Shown here piece after piece: positions 6,768 to 15,678 of a DNA stretch of 64,000 nucleotides. Position numbers and translations under genes: made by a program. The stretch spans positions 80,575 to 144,574 of the forward strand of contig NZ_JAGGQG010000024.1 of NCBI RefSeq assembly GCF_018613415.1, read 5' to 3'. The notes below the pieces were generated by a model. That model made no database searches. It saw nothing but the letters and a program-made list of their open reading frames with translations, and was not told where the DNA came from. Position 1 is the stretch's first letter. Each line of letters begins with the position of its first letter. The DNA is from Bacillus sp. ISL-18 (lineage in GTDB: Bacteria > Bacillota > Bacilli > Bacillales > Cytobacillaceae).

Positions 6768-7652
6768 CTAATTTCCTACAAATTGATTCCTATTTGAAAA
6801 TATCCCCATTGCTCTTTTTACATCTTTTTTGATAGCGGCTTTTGCAGCGACCGTAAAGTCATGATAGAAAAGATTTTTGTGATGATCGATATAATCTTTT
6901 ACAGCTAGTGCACCTGCGTTTGCGGCATAGCTATAGTAATTAATCTTTCTTACGCCGGAAGTAATAACGGCTACATAGTCTTCTTCGCTTAATCCGGAAC
7001 CGCCATGCATAACAACTGGTCTTCTAATATTCTCTGAAATCATTTTTAGTCGTTCTACATCAAGATTTGGCTCCTTGATATACATACCATGAACGGTTCC
7101 AAAGGAGGCAGCTAATGCATCAATTTCTGTTCTCTCAACAAAGTCTTTTGCCACTTTTGGGTCTGTATAATAATCAACTGAGTCACCTTCACTAAGATGC
7201 TCTTCCCCTTGGGTTTCTTCACCGCCAATACCGGATGAAGTCATCATTCCAAGCTCCGCTTCGACTGAGACGTTATGCTCATGTGCATATTTAACGACTT
7301 CGTCCACCGTTCTGATATTCTCTTCATAACTCATATGTGAAGCATCAATCATCACGGAGGTAAAACCGATGTCGATTGCTTTTTTGACATTTTCGAGATT
7401 TGAGCCATGATCAAGGTGTACGACTACCGGAACACTTGCTTTTTTAGCAAATTCCACAAGAATCGGTCCCATGATTTCGAGCGGGGTAATTTCAAAGTGC
7501 ACCTCTGCATGTGACAAAATAATCGGAACCTGTAATTCTTCTGCTGCTTCAACGACAGCCCTTGCAGATTCCAACGTTGGGCAGTTAAACGCGCCAACCG
7601 CGTAATTTCCTTCTTCCGCTTTTAATAAAATTTCTTTTAATGTAACAAGCAC
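6768..7652 (-). CDS. Class II (metal-dependent) ketose-phosphate aldolase, Fba/GatY/KbaY family
   Basis: A 294-residue TIM-barrel aldolase. Family motifs appear in order: AVGAFNC near the N-terminus, VVVHLDHGSN with the catalytic Asp and a zinc His, VEAELG with the metal Glu, FGTVHGMY and VMHGGSGL with the other zinc His residues. The usual KINVNTD substrate loop is replaced by KINYYSYAANAG, so the substrate may differ from fructose- or tagatose-1,6-bisphosphate. Such enzymes cleave ketose phosphates to dihydroxyacetone phosphate plus an aldehyde. It lies between the PfkB kinase (15 bp upstream) and the D-lyxose isomerase. A C1-phosphorylated ketose is the likely substrate, but this is inferred. 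Confidence 0.85.
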   Translation of the reverse strand: MLVTLKEILLKAEEGNYAVGAFNCPTLESARAVVEAAEELQVPIILSHAEVHFEITPLEIMGPILVEFAKKASVPVVVHLDHGSNLENVKKAIDIGFTSVMIDASHMSYEENIRTVDEVVKYAHEHNVSVEAELGMMTSSGIGGEETQGEEHLSEGDSVDYYTDPKVAKDFVERTEIDALAASFGTVHGMYIKEPNLDVERLKMISENIRRPVVMHGGSGLSEEDYVAVITSGVRKINYYSYAANAGALAVKDYIDHHKNLFYHDFTVAAKAAIKKDVKRAMGIFSNRNQFVGN

Positions 7653-7666
7653 TATTAAAATCCTCC

Positions 7667-8683
7667 TTAAAGTTCTATTGGTTCTCTTTTCGGAAATTCC
7701 TTATACATGTTAACAAGCCGTTCGTAGCTTCTAACTCCGGACGTACTGTCCTCTGCAGATAAGGAAGAGGCAGCCGCTGCGGTGCCTAATTTCATAGAAT
7801 CCGGGAGGTCCAATCCTTTTAATGCTCCGTATAATACTCCGGTCACATAAGCATCTCCTGCACCTACTGTTCCCTTAATCCAGTGCCGGTCCAGCAATAG
7901 GGAAGGGATACTATAGGTAATCGATCCGTCGTATCCAAAGCTGCCTTCCGGAGTATGGATCACAACCCAGTCTTTAACTCCTAATTGCTTCAATTTAAAA
8001 AGAGTCCTTTTTATTTTTGAGATAATTAATGCACCTGATGAATCTCTTAAACTGATACCCACACTTTTACCTGCCTCGAGTTCATTGATTACACAGTAGT
8101 TTGTATATTTTAAAGCCGGCGGGACAAGTGTTTCATACCTGTTACTATTTTCACTAACAATATCAATCGATGTTTTAATGCCCAAATCTTGTGCTTGTTT
8201 CAAAACCTTTGCCATCTTTGTCCCAAACTCAAGATCCTCCTGGTCTAATGATTCTAATAAAAGAATGTAAGCTATATGGAGAATCTTCGAGTTCAGCTTT
8301 TCCAACTCAATCATTTTCTCATCAAATAAACTTGAATTGCCTCGGTAGGTAAAAAAGGTCCGGGTATGGTCATTCTCATCTTGAATCACATCTGTAAAGG
8401 GAGTATCTCCAATCACTTTCACATGGCTCATATCGATGTTTTTATAGTTTCCTAGTTTGTCTTTAAGAAAATGACCCTTATCATCGTCTCCAAGAAGTGC
8501 GATGATCTCAATCGGCAGGCTGTGATCCATTTTTGCTAACGTAATCGCACAATTGGAGACCGCCCCTCCATTTGACCTTGAAATGCTTCGGATTGTTGTC
8601 AATTCAGATTTATTGGGATACTTTTCAATTTTCTTAATTTCATCTACAGCAATTGTTCCTGCAAATGCGATTCCCTCATTCAA
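7667..8683 (-). CDS. PfkB-family carbohydrate kinase
   Basis: A 338-residue ribokinase-fold sugar kinase. The N-terminal substrate motif is SNGGAVSNCAITLAKM. The C-terminal PfkB signature KGTVGAGDAYVTGVLYG carries the catalytic Asp and the anion hole. Family members phosphorylate ribose, fructose, tagatose-6-P and similar sugars, and specificity cannot be read from the motifs. Context suggests it phosphorylates the ketose made by the D-lyxose isomerase, giving the substrate for the adjacent aldolase. It lies 82 bp downstream of the permease gene, in one transcription unit. ATG 8683 is preceded by AGAAGGTGATC. Confidence 0.85.
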   Translation of the reverse strand: MNEGIAFAGTIAVDEIKKIEKYPNKSELTTIRSISRSNGGAVSNCAITLAKMDHSLPIEIIALLGDDDKGHFLKDKLGNYKNIDMSHVKVIGDTPFTDVIQDENDHTRTFFTYRGNSSLFDEKMIELEKLNSKILHIAYILLLESLDQEDLEFGTKMAKVLKQAQDLGIKTSIDIVSENSNRYETLVPPALKYTNYCVINELEAGKSVGISLRDSSGALIISKIKRTLFKLKQLGVKDWVVIHTPEGSFGYDGSITYSIPSLLLDRHWIKGTVGAGDAYVTGVLYGALKGLDLPDSMKLGTAAAASSLSAEDSTSGVRSYERLVNMYKEFPKREPIEL

Positions 8684-8765
8684 TTGATCACCTTCTTAGT
8701 GATCATAGCCCAAACCATATACCTATTGATAACTTCGTTTCATCCATAGGCTTTGGAATGATAGA

Positions 8766-9764
8766 CTATGCTCTTCTTTTTTTAATGACATCCGCATAAA
8801 CAGCCACTAATATGACAATCCCTTTAACGATATATTGCCAAAACGAACTTACTCCCATCAGGTTTAACCCATTGCTTAGTACACCAATAATGAGAGCACC
8901 GATTACAGTACCGCCGATCCTGCCGTAACCACCTGTCATACTCGTTCCACCTAAAACAACTGCGGCAATCGCGTCAAGTTCTGCTCCAGTTCCTGATGTA
9001 GGCTGCCCGGAGAACATACGAGATGCCAGGACAATACCAGCTACAGCTGCCATTAAACCACTGAATGTATAAGCAAAGAACTTTACTTTTTTGATATTAA
9101 TACCGGCAAATTTAGCCGCTTCCGCATTTCCGCCGACCGCATACATATAACGGCCAAGCTTGGTTTTATTCATGATTAGATAACATACGACTAATAGAAT
9201 AATTAAATATAGTACCGGCATAGGTAATACTCCGCCAATATAACCGGAACCAATGGAGTTAAACGATTCTGACATGACCCTGATTGGTTTACCATCAGAG
9301 ATTACATATGCGGCACCCCTCGCGATATTCATGGTTGCAAGAGTGACAATGAATGGAGGTATGACAGTGGTAGCTGAAACATAACCATTCACAGCACCAA
9401 TTAGCATTCCCACTAAAAGACCTACAGCAACTGCAGCAATAACCGGTGTTCCCAATAAGGCGATCAGTCCCGTTGTTACCACTCCTACTACCGCCATGAT
9501 GGATCCTACCGATAGGTCAATACCGCCTATTATTATGATCATCGTCATGGCTAAAGCCAAATATAGATTGGTAGAAGTTTGTCTTAATACATTAAGCAGG
9601 TTATTGGAATTTAGAAAGTTGGGATTGACCATCGATATGACGATGCATAAGACTAGCAATCCTATAATGATTCCTATATTATTTCGAACAAAGCTTATGA
9701 TCCCACCCCCGACATTTGGAGCGGAATGGGCTTTCTTGTTTACATTGATAGACACTTGAGACAT
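8766..9764 (-). CDS. Ribose-type sugar ABC transporter permease
   Basis: A 332-residue membrane protein of the RbsC/BPD_transp_2 family with about 8-10 helices. Hallmarks are TMIIIIGGIDLSVGSIMAV, the EAA-like loop FSGLMAAVAGIVLASRM, and AIAAVVLGGTSMTGGYGRIG. The first about 22 residues are polar and cytoplasmic. It forms the membrane channel with the ATPase encoded 1 bp upstream (9766) and the binding protein at 11337. The ATPase stop and permease start nearly abut, implying translational coupling. Confidence 0.9.
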   Translation of the reverse strand: MSQVSINVNKKAHSAPNVGGGIISFVRNNIGIIIGLLVLCIVISMVNPNFLNSNNLLNVLRQTSTNLYLALAMTMIIIIGGIDLSVGSIMAVVGVVTTGLIALLGTPVIAAVAVGLLVGMLIGAVNGYVSATTVIPPFIVTLATMNIARGAAYVISDGKPIRVMSESFNSIGSGYIGGVLPMPVLYLIILLVVCYLIMNKTKLGRYMYAVGGNAEAAKFAGINIKKVKFFAYTFSGLMAAVAGIVLASRMFSGQPTSGTGAELDAIAAVVLGGTSMTGGYGRIGGTVIGALIIGVLSNGLNLMGVSSFWQYIVKGIVILVAVYADVIKKRRA

Positions 9765-9765
9765 G

Positions 9766-11265
9766 TCAATTACCCCCAGTCGCGTAATGCATAATGGTTT
9801 CTTGGTTAAAACGATCTTTATTCAATATCGTTTGGATTTTGCCTTTGCACATGACGGCAACTCGATCACTCATATTGATCACTTCAGGCAGTTCCGAGGA
9901 AATCATGATAATAGAAACGCCTTCTTTGACTAATTGGTTCATGATAGAATAGATCTCCGCTTTTGCCCCTACATCGACACCTCTAGTAGGTTCGTCTAGA
10001 ATTAAAACTTGCGGTTTGGTGGCCAGCCATCTCGAGATTAAAACCTTTTGTTGATTTCCACCACTTAGATTCTTTACTTCTTGCTCCGGGCTTGGTGTCT
10101 TAATCTTTAGGTCTCTTATATAGTTATTTGTTTCATTGCTTTCATATTTAGAATTAACCCTGAAGAATTTCATGAATTCATCCAGTATCTTGATTGTTAA
10201 ATTATATTGAACCGATTGTGTTAGGAATAATCCTTCTTCTTTACGATTTTCCGTTACATACGCAATTTTATTTTTTATCGCATCATTTGGATTTTTAATT
10301 GTAACTTTACTTCCCTTTACAAATATTTCACCCTGTTCGAAAAGATCCAAGCCAAATATGCACTTCATAAGTTCTGATCTGCCGGCGCCTACTAATCCAG
10401 AAAAACCAAGGATTTCACCTTTCCTGAGTTCAAAACTAGCATTTTCAACAACGCCCTTTTTCGTTAAATTACTAACTTTTAAGACACATTCATCTGATGC
10501 GGTAAAGTCCCTGACATAGTAATTGGTTAGTTCCCGGCCGACCATCATGGCGATTAATTTATCATATGTTGTATCTTTTGTTATCACTGTGCCAATATAA
10601 GTTCCATCACGCATGACAGTGATTCTATCCGTGATTTCAAATAATTCATTCATTCTATGGGAGATATAGACCATTCCGACGCCTTGCTCTTTTAAATTTC
10701 TAATCGTTTTGAACAAGAACTCCACCTCTTTTTCCGTCAATGATGAGGTTGGTTCATCCATTACAATGATTTTTGAATTAAAGGATACCGCTTTAATGAT
10801 TTCAATCATTTGCTGTTGAGCGACATTTAATTTGTTCACTGCTGTATGTGCAGCTAATCCCAAGTCAAAAACGTCTAAATATTTTTGAGCATTCTCATAC
10901 ATGGTCTTTTGATCGATAAACCCCGTTTTTGTTAGCGGTTCACGACCTAAGTAGATATTTTCGGCTATCGATAAATAAGGGACTAAGCTGATTTCTTGGT
11001 GGATAATACTTATGCCGTATTTTTGGGCATCTTTTACACTACTAATCTGAACTTCATTCCCATTTATATAGACTTTCCCTTCGTCAATGCTATAAATGCC
11101 ATTCAATATTTTCATCAGTGTTGATTTACCTGCACCATTTTCCCCAAGAAGTGCATGAACTTCGCCCAATTCCAATTCGAAATTCGCGCCCTTTAAAGCA
11201 TAAACCCCAGGAAACCGCTTTGTTACACCTTTCATTTCCAACAGTTTACCGCTCATATTCTCCAC
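9766..11265 (-). CDS. Sugar ABC transporter ATP-binding protein, RbsA/MglA type
   Basis: A 499-residue protein with two fused nucleotide-binding domains. The N-terminal half has Walker A GENGAGKST (about 42-50), a non-canonical signature LNVAQQQ, and Walker B VMDEPTSSL. The C-terminal half has the degenerate Walker A GLVGAGRSE, an intact signature LSGGNQQ and Walker B LILDEPTRGVD. That asymmetry is normal for ribose/galactose-class importers. It powers the permease at 8766. A hairpin (11282-11308) separates it from the binding-protein gene upstream, probably lowering its expression relative to that gene. Confidence 0.92.
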   Translation of the reverse strand: MENMSGKLLEMKGVTKRFPGVYALKGANFELELGEVHALLGENGAGKSTLMKILNGIYSIDEGKVYINGNEVQISSVKDAQKYGISIIHQEISLVPYLSIAENIYLGREPLTKTGFIDQKTMYENAQKYLDVFDLGLAAHTAVNKLNVAQQQMIEIIKAVSFNSKIIVMDEPTSSLTEKEVEFLFKTIRNLKEQGVGMVYISHRMNELFEITDRITVMRDGTYIGTVITKDTTYDKLIAMMVGRELTNYYVRDFTASDECVLKVSNLTKKGVVENASFELRKGEILGFSGLVGAGRSELMKCIFGLDLFEQGEIFVKGSKVTIKNPNDAIKNKIAYVTENRKEEGLFLTQSVQYNLTIKILDEFMKFFRVNSKYESNETNNYIRDLKIKTPSPEQEVKNLSGGNQQKVLISRWLATKPQVLILDEPTRGVDVGAKAEIYSIMNQLVKEGVSIIMISSELPEVINMSDRVAVMCKGKIQTILNKDRFNQETIMHYATGGN

Positions 11266-11281
11266 CTCGTTAAATTAGAAA

Positions 11282-11308
11282 GGGTGACACTTATATTTCT
11301 AGTCACCC
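11282..11308 (-). promoter_or_regulatory. Intergenic hairpin between binding-protein and ATPase genes
   Basis: GGGTGAC and GTCACCC form a perfect 7-bp stem with a 13-base loop and no long T run. Such hairpins after binding-protein genes stabilise the upstream message and cause partial termination, giving excess binding protein. That role is inferred from position. Confidence 0.6.
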
Positions 11309-11336
11309 ATTAATCTAAATCATTATTTACTGCTGC

Positions 11337-12293
11337 TTACTGCCATCCATCTGTGCCGTATTTATCAACATTATCTTTGTTGATTAAGAATGTCTCAACT
11401 GGATTTCTCTTCTCAAACTTTTCACCTTTTAGCACTTTGTATGCTACATCAACTGATTGCTTTCCGATTGAGATTGGTGATTGTGCACCTGTTCCAACAA
11501 GTGGTCCGCCTTCTTTAATTGCTGCTTTGGCATCCGGAGAACCATCTACACCATAAATGGCAATGTCTGTTTTATTTGCTGCTTTTGCTGCTGCTAATGC
11601 ACCTAACGCAGTTGGATCATTTCCGCCCATGATTGCAACGATATCAGGATGAGCTTGAAGGATATCTTCGGTGATGCCTAGAGCTGTCTGTAAATCTCCT
11701 TTAGCATCTTGTTGTGCTACAATTTCAAAATTTTTCCCTTTAATGGCTTCCATAAACCCTGCAATTCTATCATTGATAGAATTCATTGTTGGGCTGTCAA
11801 GGACGGCAATCTTTCCGCCATTTGGAAATCTTTTCACAAGATCTTGGCCATCTACTCTGCCTGCATTTTTGTTATCAGAACCAACGTAAGCGGTAACATA
11901 TTTAAAGTCTTTAACTTCTGTATCATAGTTGATAATCGGTATATTGGCTTCTTCGAGCATCACTAATGCAGGTCTAATACCTTCCCAATCCACTGGATTT
12001 AGGAAGATCCCATCAATTCCCTGAGCAATCATGTCTTCAATTTGATTAATTTGAAGTTCCACGTTCATTGCTGGATTTGTTGTAATTAGCTTGTCGCCAT
12101 TCGCCTCTACCTTTTCACGGATGGACTTTTCAAGCACTTGGAAGAATGGATTGTTCTGTGTCATAGATGTGTAACCAAAAACGTAATGTTTTTTAGATTT
12201 TCCAGCAGATCCACTGGCTTGATCGCTTTTGTTACATGCAACTAACGCAAAAGCCAGCATTGCAACTAAGAAAATTGAAACTAATTTTTTCAT
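11337..12293 (-). CDS. Sugar-binding lipoprotein of the ribose-type ABC transporter
   Basis: A 318-residue RbsB-family binding protein (Peripla_BP_4). The signal peptide ends in the lipobox LVAC, so mature Cys20 would be lipid-anchored outside the membrane. Fold landmarks are YVFGYTSMTQNNPFFQVLE, GIDGIFLNPVDWEGI, IPIINYDTEV, AYVGSDNKNAG and IAIYGVDGSPDA. It captures the sugar for the permease and ATPase encoded downstream. ATG 12293 follows GAGGGGGC. It starts the transport/catabolism unit after a terminator that separates it from the sensor genes. Confidence 0.9.
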   Translation of the reverse strand: MKKLVSIFLVAMLAFALVACNKSDQASGSAGKSKKHYVFGYTSMTQNNPFFQVLEKSIREKVEANGDKLITTNPAMNVELQINQIEDMIAQGIDGIFLNPVDWEGIRPALVMLEEANIPIINYDTEVKDFKYVTAYVGSDNKNAGRVDGQDLVKRFPNGGKIAVLDSPTMNSINDRIAGFMEAIKGKNFEIVAQQDAKGDLQTALGITEDILQAHPDIVAIMGGNDPTALGALAAAKAANKTDIAIYGVDGSPDAKAAIKEGGPLVGTGAQSPISIGKQSVDVAYKVLKGEKFEKRNPVETFLINKDNVDKYGTDGWQ

Positions 12294-12430
12294 TGGTATG
12301 CCCCCTCTTTACTATGTAGATAATTTTTCCGAGTCAGGATGTAAGCCCTTTCTCTTGAAAACATCATACCAAGGACAACCTAACACGTCTTTTCAATTAA
12401 TTAACAATTTTTATAAAAATTTAACTTTTA

Positions 12431-12443
12431 TTAAGCGCTTACG
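12431..12443. promoter_or_regulatory. Weak cre-like site upstream of the transporter operon
   Basis: TTAAGCGCTTACG has the AAGCGCTT core of a CcpA site but about three mismatches to the full consensus. It lies about 140 bp before the binding-protein start, in the promoter region of a sugar operon, where catabolite repression is expected. Confidence 0.3.
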
Positions 12444-12468
12444 TTTTCTCTATAAAAATATAAACATA

Positions 12469-12512
12469 AAAAGGGCGGCACACTGCTGCTAGCAGGTGCT
12501 CACCCTTTTGAA
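12469..12512 (-). terminator. Terminator after the response-regulator gene
   Basis: On the minus strand an imperfect long stem (GGGTGAGCACCTGCT against AGCAGTGTGCCGCCC) is followed by TTTTTATG. It divides the sensor operon from the transporter operon. The rest of the 12294-12603 gap is AT-rich promoter region for the transporter. Confidence 0.75.
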
Positions 12513-12603
12513 GATTATTGAACTTTTGCAGTCCGTTTTATACATTGTTTTGGCGCTGCTAAATGTGTCTCTTGATTTACGCTTCAGGCACTGATGTCTT
12601 TTT

Positions 12604-13836
12604 TTAGCTGTTAGTATCCATCATATATAGCTGCTTCACAGCACCTTTTCGATATTGATTGGGAGAAACACCGACAACCTTTTTAAAAGCCGTACTAAAA
12701 TAATGCTGGGATTCATACCCGACTTGTTCTGCTATTTCATAAACTTGTAAATTAGTTGAATTCAGCAGCTTAATTGCTTTTTTTATTCTCATATCGGTAA
12801 CCAAAGCTGTAAAGGATGTTCCCAATCCTTGTTTAATCATCCGGCTTAAATAGACAGATGAAACTTGTAATTGTTGGGCAATGGATTCCAGAGTCAACTC
12901 AGGATTCGAATATTGTTGGCAAATATAATTTTTTGCGCGTCTTACAATTGGAGAAATATGAGACTCCTCAAGAACCTTTGTTTTACAACTCTCATAAACA
13001 GAAGGAATTGCAGCAAAATCCCCTAGAATGGACTCTGAATAAAGAGTCGGGGATACCTTTAAGTAGGACTCGATACTCATTTCTATTTTTGAAAATGATT
13101 CAGCCTGAACTTGTCCCCATAATAGGATGAAAATTAGACCAGATGAATCACTAAAAACCAGCTTTTGCTGTTTTTCCAACACTTCTAAAATAACATTCTT
13201 CATGCCGAATCGAAACAAATCCTTATCCGACCCTAGTATCAGGGGCTGATTCATTTCCAATTCCTTACTGCGAACGACCGCTAGTAAATGAGGAACACCC
13301 ACAGGCAGTTCCCAAAATTGCAGCTGCTCCTTAATTTCATCGGCTGTCAAATTTCCTTCCACCCAATTTCGACAAAATTGTTCTTGAATGAACGATGTAT
13401 TCTGTGAAATGTGGCTCGAGGCTATTTCTAAATACTTCCTTTGTGCCCTCGTGGTCTGTAGTTTACTGGCCACCTTTTTAAGGACTTCCGTTAAACTAGC
13501 AGGTTTGATGGGCTTTAAAATATAATCCTCCACCTGTAACCGTAAAGCTTCCTGAGCATAGCTAAATTCATCATAGCCTGAAATGATTACGACACTGCAC
13601 TTAGGAAGGCTGTCCCGAATATTTTTGATTAACGTCAGTCCATTCATAATTGGCATGTTCAAGTCCGCCAAAAGAATATCCGCTTTATATTTCAGCGCCA
13701 ATTCTAATGCTTCTTCACCGTCTTCAGCTTCAGCTGCCACTTCCATCCCAATATGATTCCAATCGATGGAATACCGGATCCCTTCACGAATATTTGGCTC
13801 GTCATCTGCAATTATTACATTTAAAAGCTGCTTCAA
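12604..13836 (-). CDS. YesN-like response regulator with AraC-type DNA-binding domain
   Basis: The receiver domain (first about 120 residues) carries the acidic pair ADDEP, phosphoacceptor Asp in LLADLNMPIMNG and the KP motif YILKPIKP. A variable middle follows, then a C-terminal AraC double helix-turn-helix (about 100 residues) with LQVSSVYLSRMIKQ and VGYESQHYFSTAFKKVVGVSPNQYR. I chose TTG 13836, six bases after GGGGTG, rather than the in-frame TTG 13875 that overlaps the kinase stop. It is partner of the kinase at 13872 and probably activates the transporter operon immediately downstream, and perhaps its own. Confidence 0.88.
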   Translation of the reverse strand: MKQLLNVIIADDEPNIREGIRYSIDWNHIGMEVAAEAEDGEEALELALKYKADILLADLNMPIMNGLTLIKNIRDSLPKCSVVIISGYDEFSYAQEALRLQVEDYILKPIKPASLTEVLKKVASKLQTTRAQRKYLEIASSHISQNTSFIQEQFCRNWVEGNLTADEIKEQLQFWELPVGVPHLLAVVRSKELEMNQPLILGSDKDLFRFGMKNVILEVLEKQQKLVFSDSSGLIFILLWGQVQAESFSKIEMSIESYLKVSPTLYSESILGDFAAIPSVYESCKTKVLEESHISPIVRRAKNYICQQYSNPELTLESIAQQLQVSSVYLSRMIKQGLGTSFTALVTDMRIKKAIKLLNSTNLQVYEIAEQVGYESQHYFSTAFKKVVGVSPNQYRKGAVKQLYMMDTNS

Positions 13837-13871
13837 GCATAACACCCCATTATTTATAGGATCTTTATTTA

Positions 13872-15662
13872 TCAACTCAATGGAAGAAGAATTTTTACAG
13901 TCGTACCTTTTCCTTTTAAACTATCAATGTATAAACCATATGGATCCCCATGCGTTAGCTTAATCCTGGCTTGAACATTCATAACTCCATAGCCAATAGT
14001 AGTCATCTGCTTCGTTTCTTCCAAACTATTAAAGTTAATGGCCAGATTTTCTCGTAATGCAGCTAATCTTTCCCCTTCGATTCCCGCTCCATCATCCTTT
14101 ACACAAAGGACCAAATTCCCCTGATGTTCTTCCCCGGTAATGGAAATATACCCTGGTCCCCTCCTCTCTTTAATTCCATGGTAGATGGCATTCTCAACGA
14201 TTGGCTGCAGTACGATCTTTATGACTGATATATTGGCAAGTTTGGGGTCTATTGAGATACTATAATTTAACTTTTCTTTATATCTGGCCTTTTGGATTTT
14301 CAAATAGCTTTCAATATGTTCTATTTCATTTGCCAATGGAATCAGGTCGTTGCCTTTACTTAGACCAATTCGAAAAAGCTGTGATAGGGAGTCCACCACT
14401 TCGGCCACATCCAATGCCCCTTTTCTCCGGGCCATCCAATTAATGGTGTCCAGCGTATTGTATAAAAAGTGCGGCTTAATATGGGATTGCAGGGCCCGTA
14501 ATTCTGCCTCCTGCTTTTGCCTTCCCTGAATTTCGATTAGTGAAATAAGCTTGTTTATTTGTTCCAGCATTTTATTAAAACTGCGCCCTAGTTTCCCAAT
14601 TTCATCTGCCCGATTGCCTTTATAGCGAATCGATAGGTCACCTGACTCCACTTGTTTCATAAAAGCATTTAATTGATTTATGGGTCTTGACATCGAAAAG
14701 GATATATAATACGAAGCACCAACTCCAAATGCAAAAACGATAAATAAAAAGCTAATCACGTAAAAGTTAATTTTATGTACTTCCATTACCGACTCATTTG
14801 TCGGAAATACCCCAATCGTCGTCCAATTAGAAAATGGAGATCTTCTATAGATGAATTGCATGTTTTTCCCGTTAATCTTTTTGGAAAATGTGCCGGATGC
14901 CCCCTTTTTCAACCAGCTTACCTTTATTTTGTCGACTAAAGAGTCTTGCGGGGAATAAATGACTTCCCCCTCATCATCGATTACCATTAAATAACCTGTC
15001 TTCCCTAACTTTACATCTTCAATGATTTCCGATAACACCCGCAATTTTAAATCGATTAAGATAACTCCAATCACCGTCTGCGAATCTGGATCCAAGATCG
15101 CCCGAACCCCCGATACAATTTCACTATTCTTATAATTTACATGGGTTTTGACACTTCTATCTGCCGGATGGCCAATAATTTTAAAAATACCGTTATTCTC
15201 AATCGCTTCCCGATACCAATTTTCTTTTATTAGAGACTTAATATTACGGGTATACATCTCATTACTGATAAATTTACCTTCTTCATTTATCACAAGAATC
15301 CCTGCAATTTCAGGGTTAACGGTTGTAAACCCTTGCAAAAATTGCTGCATTTGGTACTGATTATTTGCATTTGCCGCTTTCCCAGCCTGGAGAAAATGAA
15401 TGATTTCCGGATTGAATGAGACTAGATAGGAAATATCCTGCATATTTTCAACGTAAGATTCCAACGATTTGTTCGCCTGGCCGATCAACTGCAGTGTATG
15501 GTTTGTTTCCTGTTTTTCAATAATTTTATCTACCGCTATACCAATCAACGAGCTAAAACCGATGGAGGGCAGAATGCTGATTATAAGCAATAAAGCTATA
15601 ATTTTATGACGAATGGGTAAATCATTCATTTCTAATGAGGTTATTTTTTTCAACATTATCAC
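13872..15662 (-). CDS. YesM/LytS-type sensor histidine kinase
   Basis: A 596-residue membrane kinase. A first transmembrane helix at about 20-40 is followed by an extracellular Cache-like sensor of about 250 residues, then a second helix (FYVISFLFIVFAFGVGAS), then HAMP. The His_kinase domain contains LQSHIKPHFLYNTLDTINW with the phosphorylated His, and the HATPase has QPIVENAIYHG, DDGAGI and GYGVMNVQARI. Members of this family control AraC-type regulators of carbohydrate genes. The gene for a membrane-anchored sugar-binding protein lies 16 bp upstream, suggesting that protein presents the sugar to this sensor. Confidence 0.9.
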   Translation of the reverse strand: MIMLKKITSLEMNDLPIRHKIIALLLIISILPSIGFSSLIGIAVDKIIEKQETNHTLQLIGQANKSLESYVENMQDISYLVSFNPEIIHFLQAGKAANANNQYQMQQFLQGFTTVNPEIAGILVINEEGKFISNEMYTRNIKSLIKENWYREAIENNGIFKIIGHPADRSVKTHVNYKNSEIVSGVRAILDPDSQTVIGVILIDLKLRVLSEIIEDVKLGKTGYLMVIDDEGEVIYSPQDSLVDKIKVSWLKKGASGTFSKKINGKNMQFIYRRSPFSNWTTIGVFPTNESVMEVHKINFYVISFLFIVFAFGVGASYYISFSMSRPINQLNAFMKQVESGDLSIRYKGNRADEIGKLGRSFNKMLEQINKLISLIEIQGRQKQEAELRALQSHIKPHFLYNTLDTINWMARRKGALDVAEVVDSLSQLFRIGLSKGNDLIPLANEIEHIESYLKIQKARYKEKLNYSISIDPKLANISVIKIVLQPIVENAIYHGIKERRGPGYISITGEEHQGNLVLCVKDDGAGIEGERLAALRENLAINFNSLEETKQMTTIGYGVMNVQARIKLTHGDPYGLYIDSLKGKGTTVKILLPLS

Positions 15663-15678
15663 TCAATTCCAAAACTGC

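Noticed and set aside
11353..11966. Plus-strand ORFs inside the sugar-binding lipoprotein gene
   Set aside because: Shadows of a strongly supported minus-strand gene.
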